In this document: one piece after another, positions 1 to 8,287 of the stretch
Layout of the letters: each line of letters opens with the position of its first letter
Position numbering within the stretch: the stretch's first letter is position 1
Source: Blattamonas nauphoetae
Lineage: Eukaryota; Preaxostyla; Oxymonadida
Assembly: GCA_033064195.1 (NCBI GenBank)
Contig: JARBJD010000551.1
Location: 1 to 34,553 of the forward strand
Direction: 5' to 3'
Length of the DNA: 34,553 bases
Notes under the pieces: model-generated
The model's input: the letters and a program-made list of their open reading frames with translations, nothing else
Database searches by the model: none
Told to the model about the DNA's origin: nothing
Position numbers and translations under genes: made by a program

Positions 1-273
1 TCACAATCCATAAGCCTCTCGCCATTCCATCCGTTCAATCATCATCAAAGCAAAGTGGTTATTCCGCCAATTGTACAAATTCCATGATTTCGAGCTGCAA
101 TCTGTCCACACAATGACGTCCTCACGATCCTTATATTCCATGAAGTCGCACTTGTCTTCGGTTGGAGCTCGAGAAATGCAGACCGGTGTTGCACCGACTC
201 TCAGAAACCGTATCAGCTGGTTTGTCTGTTTCATGCTGGTTTTCTTGTCGGTTGTGTCGATCTTATTCATCAC
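1..273 (-). CDS. Partial unrecognised host frame at window edge
   Basis: An open minus-strand frame of 90 codons runs off the left end of the window. It contains a Trp/Asn/Arg-rich stretch (WNLYNWRNNHFALMM) and no domain that I recognise. The first ATG in the frame is at 273, but the true start could be an upstream exon. It has the same orientation as the SCAI homologue further right, so it could be a downstream exon of that gene or a separate gene; I cannot match it to the SCAI C-terminus. It may also be a chance frame. Confidence 0.3.
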   Translation of the reverse strand: MMNKIDTTDKKTSMKQTNQLIRFLRVGATPVCISRAPTEDKCDFMEYKDREDVIVWTDCSSKSWNLYNWRNNHFALMMIERMEWREAYGL

Positions 274-856
274 AGCTGGGTTTGTTCCTATTCTGATCTT
301 TCTGTCATTATTTCAGCTTCATTCTTCTTTCGAACCACATGATGATAGGAGTGATTCTCATTATCACCGGAACTCTCTGTTCATTGCCAGTGATCTTCAG
401 AGCATCTCAATTTTGTATAAGTCGTGCTAATTCAATGCGTGAAGGCGCACTTTCATACACTTTTCTATTCTCAACTCAACGCCGCGAGGTTGAAATAGGA
501 CGGTTCCAAGCAAACAACTGGTGTATCATACTCTGTTATACATCTTCCCCAACTATCTCAACTCTACTGCTGCACTGGACGAAGTTTGCCGAACTGTCCA
601 TCCCTACGCGGGTTTCAGGGTGCTATTGCTTTTTTATCGCTCTCGTCTCACATTTACGGGTTTTCTTTGGGATTTCGACTGAAAACATGACAATTATTTT
701 CTCATAACATGCGACAATTCAACTCCGAAAGTGGCAAAATGGGAGATCAAGAAACCAAAGTCAAAATGTGGAGAAAACGAGAGTAAAAAGAGTGGTGTGT
801 CAAAGAAAGACTCGAAATTGTTCTGATTTTACAAATGACGCCGTAATCACTCCAAA
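274..856. other. Host DNA without a supported gene
   Basis: Both strands hold only short overlapping frames with no recognisable motif. I see no transposon ends, RNA gene or tandem repeat here. Confidence 0.4.
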
Positions 857-1281
857 TCATTGATAAGACACTTCCTGTGTCACCTGCCCATTCGGGTCAA
901 TACTAATCTGTTGGGGATTCATTGACTGTGGTTTCAGAGAGATATGAAGCGGGAGAAGTGTTGGTGAAGGCTGCGAACTCTCTGATATTGCGAGTGGCTG
1001 GGTTGAAAAGACTGGACGAATTGAACGATATTTGCGGGCTGGCTCCGAGATTGGTGGATGCGAGCCTTGGATTTGTGGTTTTGCAGGCTTATTCTGGATG
1101 GTGATGTGTATATCATCGATTTTGAGGTCAGATCGAGACGTCAAGTGATGTGCGGCTCCAATCAGAAAATCCAAATGAACGGACGATTGGCGTGGAATCA
1201 TGCAACAAATCTGAGATCGTATCGAAATCCAAGAAAGGGTCATTCACTCTGCCAGCTTCATCTGCAAACATTGTGCATGAA
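857..1281 (-). pseudogene. Host exon-like sequence left of the hAT nest
   Basis: On the minus strand a frame is open across the empty site of the hAT element at 1282-5360. It enters from about 5470, crosses the TGCATGAA duplication and continues (MFADEAGRVNDPFLDFD) to about position 1130. A second minus frame, 857-1243, overlaps it. The continuity suggests this was one coding exon before the element landed, in the orientation of the SCAI gene and downstream of it. I cannot align it to known SCAI sequence, so whether it is the 3' part of SCAI or another gene is open. Confidence 0.35.
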
Positions 1282-1792
1282 CAGGGTTCTGATTTGATCC
1301 CACTGATCCCACCCTTTTGACCTCACCAAATTCCTGCTTTATAATTTCCTTTTCTTTCACAATATTTCTTCATATCACTATCGTATTATCCATAAATTCT
1401 TGAAATGAAAACTAATTGTCCATAGAGTGAAAAAATGTGGACACGTTCTTTTTGGGTTGACTCCATCACCATCGTAATCTGAATTACCTCAATTCACCTG
1501 AAAAGATCGAAAAATCGTCTAGGCATGGGCACCAGTCACCTGACTCAGATTGTTTGGACTGACTCATTTTCACCCATTTTTTTCATGAATTGTTTGGTGG
1601 ACAAAACAAATCGTCGATTTTGTGAGATAAACTGATAGAAATATGCTCCAGAAGGTTAATTCGGTCACAATTTCTCTTCGGGACAGGATATTGAGACTCC
1701 AACAGTCAACAACACGAGTTATGGTCTGATCACATCGGCCATTCCACCAAATACATCATTCTGACTGATGAGGACATTAGAAAACAGAATGA

Positions 1793-2779
1793 TCAAGAAT
1801 GAAATGGAAGTATTTGATCTGGTGCAATACAAAGGTGAAGTGAGATGGCCGTGTTGGATGTGAGTGATCCTGTCGCATTTGTGATGAGAGTTGCTGTTGA
1901 TGCTGTAAATGTGGATGTTGGTAGTCCGCTGATCAACGCGAGTGTCAGTTCAGAAGATGACGAGGGAGAGGAAGTGGTGGAGAAGGATGTGAACGAGACT
2001 GTCCCAACACTGAGAAGAGTGAACGCGGAGGAAGAGGAGATGGAGACGAAAGAGGTGGGGAGAGTGCCAGTGAAGGAACAAAATTGAAAGTGACGTCGCC
2101 GACAGAGATTGAGGGAGAGGCGATGCCGATTGCGAGCGACAAGAACGAGATCAGAGTCTGAGCGGTCACGACAGAGCCAGGCGACTTGAAGGAGCACGAT
2201 TGAAGCATGCAGGAACCAGTTGAGGTGAAGAGGAGGAGTCGACGAGGAGAGAGGTGTTTGGAAGGCAAAGTCGATTGTTTTGACTGTGGTTGTTGTGTCC
2301 GTGTTCATCAGACTGGAAACAGCAGTGATTTGAAGAGTGGCTTGCTTTGATTCGTGTTCCAGCTGGATGGAACTCCCTGCGATGTCCGTCGTCCCTTCAA
2401 ACGAGCAGACACCATCACGACTACTGTCACCCCAATCAACGACATCTGACTCCCTGCTCACGTCACAGACTGACATGGAGCATCCTACTGCTGTGAGTGA
2501 TCCTCCTCTGATTGTGACCAGCCTGCCGTTCTGTTCTGACCCTGTCCCTTTCAGAATGCAGTTGGTCAGTGCGGCTGATCCCGAGCCATCAATTTCGATC
2601 AGATGCCACGTGTCGGTCGAGTCAGCATTGAGTGTGAGTGACATCGCAGACACGGCGAGGATTCCAGCTGTCACTTTCATGTTGGCTGTTTGGAAAAAAG
2701 TTGGTTTGATGAAAGAGACGCTGGTCGACGATGATCCCGCCCCTTGATTCGGACTGTCTTCGCGTTGACGAGAATGCAC
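1793..2779 (-). pseudogene. Pmp-like beta-helix fragment, downstream part
   Basis: The N-terminal half of this 328-codon frame has the Ser/Thr-rich pattern of right-handed beta-helix repeats (for example ALTNCILKGTGSEQNGRLV followed by VTIRGGSLTAVGCSMSV). The frame appears to continue the piece at 2677-3129 after a one-base shift at a G-rich run near 2745. Below about 2260 two minus frames compete and the beta-helix look is better in the 1945-2268 frame, so a second shift is likely. Proteins of this type are presumed secreted or surface-exposed. The piece lies wholly inside the inner hAT-type element. Confidence 0.5.
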
Positions 2780-3129
2780 GTCTCCTCTCCATTCTCAGGC
2801 GAGTATTCTCCTGCTGCCACAATCACTTTGTAGTTAGCGGTCACTTTGTTCCCAGCGTATGTCACTGTCTTGCACTGCTTTGATTGATCCCCGCAATCCC
2901 ACATTTCGATCCAGAGGTGGCAACATGAATATTGGCTTCCATTGATCCCACTGTTGCCCCAAAACGTAACCAGATGTGCCCAATTGACATTCTGAGTGCC
3001 TCCCTCAGCGACGCTATCGTTGAAACCGGAGACAAAATAGTTATATCCATCGTAATCGTTGACTGGGAATCTTTGACAAGCAATCATCACATTCTTCCCT
3101 CCTGATCGACCTGATTTGATGGTGGACAC
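2677..3129 (-). pseudogene. Pmp-like module with CG...C-x-T segment
   Basis: This frame contains a segment WDCGDQSKQCKTVTYAGNKV followed by a short beta-rich stretch (YKVIVAAGEYS). That layout resembles the 'CG...PC.T...A' module that opens beta-helix domains in large oxymonad Pmp-like surface proteins (my recollection of the family). Upstream is GGKNVMIACQRF. It lies between the beta-helix pieces on either side in the same strand order, so all were probably one gene before decay. It lies inside the inner hAT-type element. Confidence 0.5.
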
Positions 3130-3331
3130 TTTCTAGAGATGAGACTAATGAGAAGATGAAAAGAGACACAAGCAGACCTGTGGTGCCGAGAAATTAGCAA
3201 TTCACCATTCTGAAGAAATCCGGAGCTGCACAACCGAACGGCCAGAGAACAAGTCCTCCTCCGAACGACGGGGCAAGGCAGGACTCGATGAGACATGCGC
3301 CGAGCAGATAATTCGAAGACTGGAGTTCAAA

Positions 3332-3864
3332 TCACATCGCTCCTCCGCCGCCGTTCAGTCTATGGTTTTCTGTCGTCCTTTCGTCAGCATTCGAATTTAG
3401 ATCTCCTTTTTCTATCCAGGACTCGCAGATGGCCTTGCAACAGTAGAATGCACTGTCAGACACTGTGAACTGTGCTCCGGTGGTTGTAATGGCTCCTCCA
3501 CAATGTCGTGTGCATTCTGTGAAGGTCGCTCCGGTGACGACGACCTTGCCATTCGATGCAAAGACGGCTCCTCCGTTGAAGCTGCTGGATGAGGTGCATG
3601 TGGTGAAAGCGCAGTTTGTGACGGAGAGGACGGCAGAGGCATCGGAGGGCTTGAATTGATCGCTCCTCCTTCCCATTTCGAGATGGAGGCGAAGACATCC
3701 CCGATGAGTTGCTTCGTGTCTGAGAGAGTCTGCTGGCCCTCATTTGTCAAAGTTAAGTGGGAGAATGAGCAATCAAGAGTGAAAAGGGTGCGGACACGGC
3801 TGCCGCTGAAGAGAGTGCCTGTGCAGCAGGCATCGCATCGATCAAAGTTCGACGAGGCGATCAC
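3332..3864 (-). pseudogene. Pmp-like beta-helix fragment with GGA[IV] motifs
   Basis: Two overlapping minus frames (3412-3864 and 3332-3676) carry three copies of the GGA[IV] signature: KWEGGAI, FNGGAVFAS and HCGGAITT. Cys/Ser-rich strands such as NCAFTTCTSS lie between them. GGA[ILV] repeats are the hallmark of Pmp-type beta-helix passenger domains. The reading frame shifts near 3650, between the first and second motif. Either the gene is decayed or a base was miscalled. This is part of the cargo of the inner hAT-type element. Confidence 0.6.
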
Positions 3865-4016
3865 GACGGAATCTGTGAAATTATCCGACCAAACATCGTC
3901 CGTGTTGTTTGCGAGGAGGGAGGCCGGAATATTCGAAAAGTGGACGAGATGAGGTTGAAACGAGAGAACATTCCCGATGAGAGGGAGTGTCCTGATTCAG
4001 AGAAGTTGAGAGAACT

Positions 4017-4211
4017 TCAATACGAAACAGCAAGACTGGTGTTTATTCGTGTGTCGACTGAATTAGGAGACACATGACCCGAGTGGTCGGATGAGCAAAT
4101 TGAAATGTCAACCAGATTGAGTGTTCCACCACGGCTGACAAATGTGGGTGATAATGGTGTGTCGATGAGCAGGACGCAGTTCTGCATACTCAACGAGCTG
4201 CAGTAGTCCAA
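4017..4211 (-). pseudogene. Pmp-like fragment, upstream part
   Basis: A 64-codon frame (SSLSMQNCVLLIDTPLSP; GGTLNLVDISICSSDHSG) with the short beta-strand and Cys pattern of the pieces downstream. There is no clear start, and sequence between 4215 and 4600 shows no continuing frame that I trust. It is probably the most upstream recognisable part of the captured gene. Confidence 0.4.
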
Positions 4212-5598
4212 TATTGTGATAGATTCATTTTCTGTTTATGAGATCGAGACCGTCCAAATCTCGATGGTGGAATTCCGCAGGTCGAAGAGGGTTGGAAAGA
4301 GAATACTGAAGAAATTCAAATGAACTCAGATTCAAGAGCACATAATTGACGGTAGATTCCACGATCCTATCAGTTGTCACTTGGGATGCGATGTTCTGTC
4401 TTGCCGGTCTAGAAGAGATATTGGTGACGTTCTGAGAATCAAGAACGATGAAATCAGATCAATTGTTCATACGGAGATTCTAAAACATGATGATACTCTT
4501 ATTGTATACATCCATAATCTGCAGGGTGTTCTGCACCTGATGGTCAAAATCAGTTTCCTTTGTCAAATAGAGTGGAAATGAAAGGAAAATCATAATTTAA
4601 ACCTTGTCGATTCACGCGCTGAGTTACAGGTGAAAAGGAGATCGGACAGTCCAGTCAGTCTGGTGACTATTTGCATGATTGCATGGGCGGATCAGTGACT
4701 CAAAGTGACTCGCGACAAAAGTATGGGGTGTGGTACCGATTTGTGCATGAACACGACTGATTCATCTGAAAATGTGTTTATATCTCAAAAATAGTGTGAA
4801 ATGTGAAAGATAAACCAGAAAAGTCAATGGAGAGTGACGTGTGACGAAAGTTGTGCTGTTGAGGAAGAAAAAGGAGGAAGTAAAGGTGATGATCCATAAT
4901 AAAGTGACCTTAGACTGGAATGGGGTATTCTGGGTCTGCATTCCTCTTGAATTTACCTTGTGGGGTGAGTCACTGACTCGATTTTTTGTGACTGGACTCA
5001 TTGATTCTGGACTGACCGGTGCCCATGCCTAAAATCGTCACATGAAATCCATTTTACAGAAACAATTCCATTGAAATGAGATTGTAACTTTTGGAGATTG
5101 ATCTGACCCTTTCAGAGCTTTATCAATTGATTGGAAACTGCATGTGACACTAAACCGAGACATTTTGAAGTGTGAAAGTCAAATATAATGCAAATTAATT
5201 GATTTTTTTTTGAAATATGTGAAAAGAACGAGAAGGGGACATCACCAGAAGAGTGGATTCGTAGTGCCTGTTTAGGCATATTGTCCTCACCCCCAAAGTG
5301 GTCGGGTGAGGTCAAATGTACTCACCTTTACCTAAAATGGTCGGACCAATCAGAACCCTGTGCATGAACCTTTCCTGAATTTCGATGCGAGCTCAGCTGT
5401 GCTTCGGCTGGTGTTGGAGTGCGAGAGGGTAAAATTGGACGTGATTTCTGCCTTGAGATTGTCAGAACAGGGTCATTGGAATAGATTGACGGCTAGAAAT
5501 GTGGTTCTTGTTCGAGTCCTTCGTGAAAGCATCCTCGCTCCAGTGTCTGCAGTAATATTCTCCCTCTGCGCCATGTTCTCGCTCCATCGCGTTTCTAT

Positions 5599-5873
5599 CT
5601 GCGAATGAACTCGTGAACCTCCAGTTCAGCCTGCTTCCACTGTTTGAACGTATTTTGGAGGTCAGGCTCAGCCACGGCCAACAACTGCGAGATGTTCGTC
5701 AGATTTCGCGACACTGTGTCGAGGTCGTCCAGAAGGAATGCGGCCACGAGATATCGAAAATGGAAGCGGAACTTCTTCTCGATTTCCACAGGCGACTTGA
5801 CGTACATCGGGACATCCCCAAAATAGTCCCGCTGCTCGATCACGGAGTACACGCCGCAGGAGTCAAGGAGGTA
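5599..5873 (-). pseudogene. SCAI homologue, exon C
   Basis: The minus strand encodes YLLDSCGVYSVIEQRDYF, then PVEIEKKFRFHFRYLVAAFL, LDDLDTVSRNL and finally EVHEFIRR. This follows the order of the SCAI family core as I recall it: a Tyr-rich helix, 'F..AI..R.Y', 'KK.RY..R.IV..LLL..MD' and 'W..V..E...FI'. Human SCAI is a nuclear cofactor that restrains MRTF/SRF transcription and works with 53BP1 at DNA breaks; its role in protists is unknown. The exon starts after a CAG acceptor, with an intron at 5874-6011 (138 nt, GT...AG). Its 3' end is uncertain because the frame stops at 5595 with no strong GT donor. Confidence 0.65.
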
Positions 5874-6011
5874 CTGGGAAGTGATGGGCGGTGAGGGCAG
5901 GGCACAGATTGTGAAAGGAGAGAAAAGAGTCAAAATGAGGTTGAGTGAGGAAAAAATGGGGAGAGGAAAGAGAGAAGTGATCTTGTGAACGACGATGGAT
6001 CAAGTTCATAC

Positions 6012-6053
6012 ACGCGAATTGGATGTTCGGAGATAGTATTGATAGAGTAGCTG
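6012..6053 (-). pseudogene. SCAI homologue, left part of exon B
   Basis: These bases encode QLLYQYYLRTSNSR, ending at a GTATGA donor (intron 5874-6011). With the piece across the Polinton at 25702-25783 the host frame reads ATKIGQLLYQYYLRTSNSR, close to the most conserved SCAI stretch (SKIGQLYYHYYLRTS in animals, from memory). TAGCTG at 6048-6053 is one copy of the Polinton target duplication. Confidence 0.7.
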
Positions 6054-6680
6054 AGTAGTGTATAGAACGAATTGGGAACCACATTGAAAAGTGGTGAAAA
6101 GCGCCATCTTTCGTCATTTTTCTCAGTGACTTCATCAAAACAGTGTTTTTCTTCGTGTGTATGGAGTGAAAATTTGAATGAAATTTTGACAAAAATGTTG
6201 AAAAATATATGTTTGAATGACGGTGAGAGTCATCGATCAATAGAAACCGGATCAAAATCGGTGAAGTATTCGTCGAGATCTGTACCGTTCTGTAGTCAAA
6301 AATCGAAAAATTGGATCATAATTTTGAAAACGGCCATATCTTGACAACCAACGGAGATCCAGACTCGAAACCACTCGCAATCGATCGAGGACTCGATTTT
6401 GCATATAGAAAAGTCACTAGACATGGATTATTCGCACAAATTCCTCGAAATTCCAGGTGGGCCCCGTGGGCCCCGATATAGGGTCTAAAAATTCATTTAC
6501 CAAAACGTGGACAGACAGACATATGGACATATTTTTAGATCTTGAAAATATTTTCATCCATGGTCATATCCGACACGGCGAATTCATTGGTGCAAGTTTT
6601 ATTGAAATCGGATCGGTAGTTAAAAAGTTATGGGCATTTTTTTATTTTTCATTTTTATTTTGTACTAAATGAATGCAACA

Positions 6681-6731
6681 GTCTTGCCAAGGCAAGACTC
6701 TCACCGAGGCTTCGAACCCGACAGGGTCGAG
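6681..6731 (+). repeat. Double-hairpin repeat, left TIR copy 1
   Basis: The palindrome GTCTTGCCAAGGCAAGAC (6681-6698) is followed by CTCACCGAGGC, TTCGAA and a second arm pair CCC-GACA-GGG. It has an inverted counterpart in the right TIR. Confidence 0.75.
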
Positions 6732-6742
6732 AAATCTATAAC

Positions 6743-6773
6743 GTCTCGTCAGAGACTTCGAACACTTCAAGTG
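6743..6773 (+). repeat. Double-hairpin repeat, left TIR copy 2
   Basis: GTCTC-GTCA-GAGAC, then TTCGAA, then CACTT-C-AAGTG: two perfect stems on either side of the TTCGAA linker. This is the clearest copy for seeing the architecture. Confidence 0.75.
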
Positions 6774-6900
6774 GAGCCAAAGACGTCGAACGAATGCAAA
6801 GCAAGCGTTGATCGAGTCGATGAAAAAGGAGAATTGTGAGCTCGTTTCTGAATACATTCACGGGTCAACACCGGTGACGTATGTCCATGAAGGCGTGTCA

Positions 6901-6931
6901 TTTTTTTATTTCAATTAAAGAAAAAATAAAA
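6901..6931 (+). promoter_or_regulatory. Start-proximal T-rich box of the S74 gene
   Basis: TTTTTTTATTTCAATTAAAG lies just upstream of the ATG at 6932, followed by an A-rich run ending AAAAATG. This is the plus-strand member of the box shared by most genes of the element. Confidence 0.45.
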
Positions 6932-7864
6932 ATGAGTCGACAAAAATACAATTCACAAATGATTGAGAAAATGATTGATCACACACTGTCGACAGCCAAT
7001 GGGAATTCGTCAGTGATTGACTCACTACAGACAGAAGTAGAAACGAATCAGAAAGAGGTTGACACACTTAAGAAAACAACCGAAGCACAGAAGACCGCAA
7101 TATCGTCTATTCAGAAAGTAGTGAACACAAATGGATCGATCAGTTGTTCAGCCGGTCTTACAACACCAGAAATTGGAGGATTGATCAATGTGAATGGAGC
7201 GAAGTGGAACATATCAGAAGGATCACTTCCGAAGTATCCTGGAACATATCCGGCTTCAACATTTAAGTCTGGCATATCAATCTCACAATCGATTGCAGAA
7301 ACTTCTGGAATTCAGTTCAATGGTGATGGCATTATCATGTGGTCTCCCTGTGACTCACCAGCTTTGTATTACTACGATGAGGACACTGGTTCAGGAGTGT
7401 TTTCAATATCTACAACAGGAAGTTTTTCTCAACTGTCAGACAGAAGAGTGAAAAGAAATATTGAACCATATCCCGATGTTCTTGAACAACTGAATAAAGT
7501 GGAAAGTGTTCGCTATCAATTCAACACATTCGACTCGAAGATCAACAAAGTAACAAAGCAGATTGAAAATGAGACAGATGAAGAACACTTGAAGAACTGC
7601 AAAGAGAAATGTGAATGCTTGAAGAAGGAAAGAGAGAAGAAACACATTGGTGTGATTGCACAACAGATCCAAGAAATATTCCCAGAAGTCGTGAATGATT
7701 CCAATCCAGACTGTCTTCAAGTTGATTATGCAGAACTCTCTTGCTTCTGTATCAAAGCCATTCAGGAACTGAGTACAATTGTCGGACAACAACAGACAAT
7801 CATCAATGAACTAATACAAAAATATAATGCACTGATCGAAACAATGACTAGTATTCCAACATGA
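6932..7864 (+). CDS. Fibre-like protein with S74 intramolecular chaperone domain
   Basis: A 310-residue frame; I chose ATG 6932 (MSRQKYNSQM) over the in-frame ATG at 6881 because it follows the A-rich start context outside the TIR. Residues about 20-75 form a heptad-like coiled coil (SLQTEVETNQKEVDTLKK), a short Gly/Ser-rich beta region follows, and residues about 185-300 match the peptidase S74 / endosialidase chaperone: SDRRVKRNI, HIGVIAQQIQEIFPEV and VDYAEL, then a final helix. S74 domains help trimeric spikes fold and usually cleave themselves off at the Ser of the S-D pair. In a Polinton this suggests a trimeric vertex fibre; that is inference. Its end overlaps that of the convergent gene at 7848. 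Confidence 0.8.
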   Translation: MSRQKYNSQMIEKMIDHTLSTANGNSSVIDSLQTEVETNQKEVDTLKKTTEAQKTAISSIQKVVNTNGSISCSAGLTTPEIGGLINVNGAKWNISEGSLPKYPGTYPASTFKSGISISQSIAETSGIQFNGDGIIMWSPCDSPALYYYDEDTGSGVFSISTTGSFSQLSDRRVKRNIEPYPDVLEQLNKVESVRYQFNTFDSKINKVTKQIENETDEEHLKNCKEKCECLKKEREKKHIGVIAQQIQEIFPEVVNDSNPDCLQVDYAELSCFCIKAIQELSTIVGQQQTIINELIQKYNALIETMTSIPT

Positions 7865-8186
7865 GGTCAACAAGAAATTCATAGTACTCTTTGATTATTT
7901 TTCCATTGATTGTCTCCGTTGTTTCCATTTCAATTGATTCACCAGAACTGTCTTTGAACCAGATCTTCACAATTGATTGTCGAGTAGTTAATTCCCACTT
8001 CTTTCTTTTCGCAATCTGTTCGTTACAGAAAGCAACATATGAATCATTGTGTGCATCAGTCTGGATCCAATCACCATGAATTGTGATGTGTTGAGGAATA
8101 TCCTTTGAAATGACTGTTGTTGAACCATCAATTTCTTCCTTCACATGGATGAGTTTGCAGTCAAGAAAGGAGATGTATTTTGTTTT
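7848..8186 (-). CDS. Small Polinton protein of unknown function
   Basis: An open minus-strand stretch encoding about 110 residues, ending LVDLMLEY, with a charged beta-rich middle (SIVKIWFKDSSGESIEMETT). I recognise no domain. The start is unresolved: no ATG opens the stretch itself, while the T-rich box shared by neighbouring genes lies upstream at about 8264-8280 with an ATG at 8257. It sits between the fibre-like gene and the first capsid-type gene, so a virion-related role is possible. Confidence 0.5.
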   Translation of the reverse strand, partial: KTKYISFLDCKLIHVKEEIDGSTTVISKDIPQHITIHGDWIQTDAHNDSYVAFCNEQIAKRKKWELTTRQSIVKIWFKDSSGESIEMETTETINGKIIKEYYEFLVDLMLEY

Positions 8187-8287
8187 CTAGAATTGGTAAA
8201 ATCATGAGGTAGTTGAGCAGTGTGAGAATTCTGAATTGAGAAGTATCGCTTCACCATTTGTGTTTTCAACAAAAATAAAAATTCATC

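Larger units (their letters stand above)
1520..5031. mobile_element. Inner hAT-type element carrying gene pieces (Pack-hAT-like)
   Basis: Inverted ends TAGGCATGGGCACC, continuing to about 19 bp with one difference, are flanked by an exact 8-bp duplication AAATCGTC at 1512-1519 and 5032-5039. Subterminal regions are rich in TGACTC/GAGTCA and GGACTGA words, as expected of transposase-binding sites. No transposase is visible. Instead the interior (about 1790-4250) holds broken Pmp-like beta-helix coding pieces on the minus strand. The element sits inside the outer hAT element, so it inserted later. Confidence 0.85.
1282..5360. mobile_element. Outer nonautonomous hAT-type element (MITE-like)
   Basis: The ends are inverted copies beginning CAGGGTTCTGATT, flanked by an exact 8-bp direct duplication TGCATGAA at 1274-1281 and 5361-5368. 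An 8-bp duplication and CAGGG-type ends are typical of hAT transposons. Without the second element nested in it (1520-5031), the outer element is only about 560 bp and has no transposase, so it is a MITE-like derivative. Its ends share CAGGGTTCTGA with the right end of the complete hAT at 14732-17238, a plausible source of transposase. It lies in the host gene region downstream of the recognised SCAI exons. Confidence 0.85.
6054..6895 (+). repeat. Polinton left terminal inverted repeat
   Basis: This matches the reverse complement of 24841-25695 almost base for base over about 845 bp; the differences I noticed are mostly run lengths. Its inner part carries two double-hairpin repeats and a partial copy of the 5' portion of the gene at 24594-25070. 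It ends just before the start region of the S74 fibre-like gene. Confidence 0.93.

Noticed and set aside
857-1281. C-terminal half of SCAI in the left host block.
   Set aside because: Frames are open across the empty site, but I could not align any of them to remembered SCAI C-terminal motifs, so the name is limited to the exons at 5599-28458.
1274-5368. A third TGCATGAA at about 4744-4751 as a target duplication of another element.
   Set aside because: No inverted end adjoins it on either side; it is probably coincidence.
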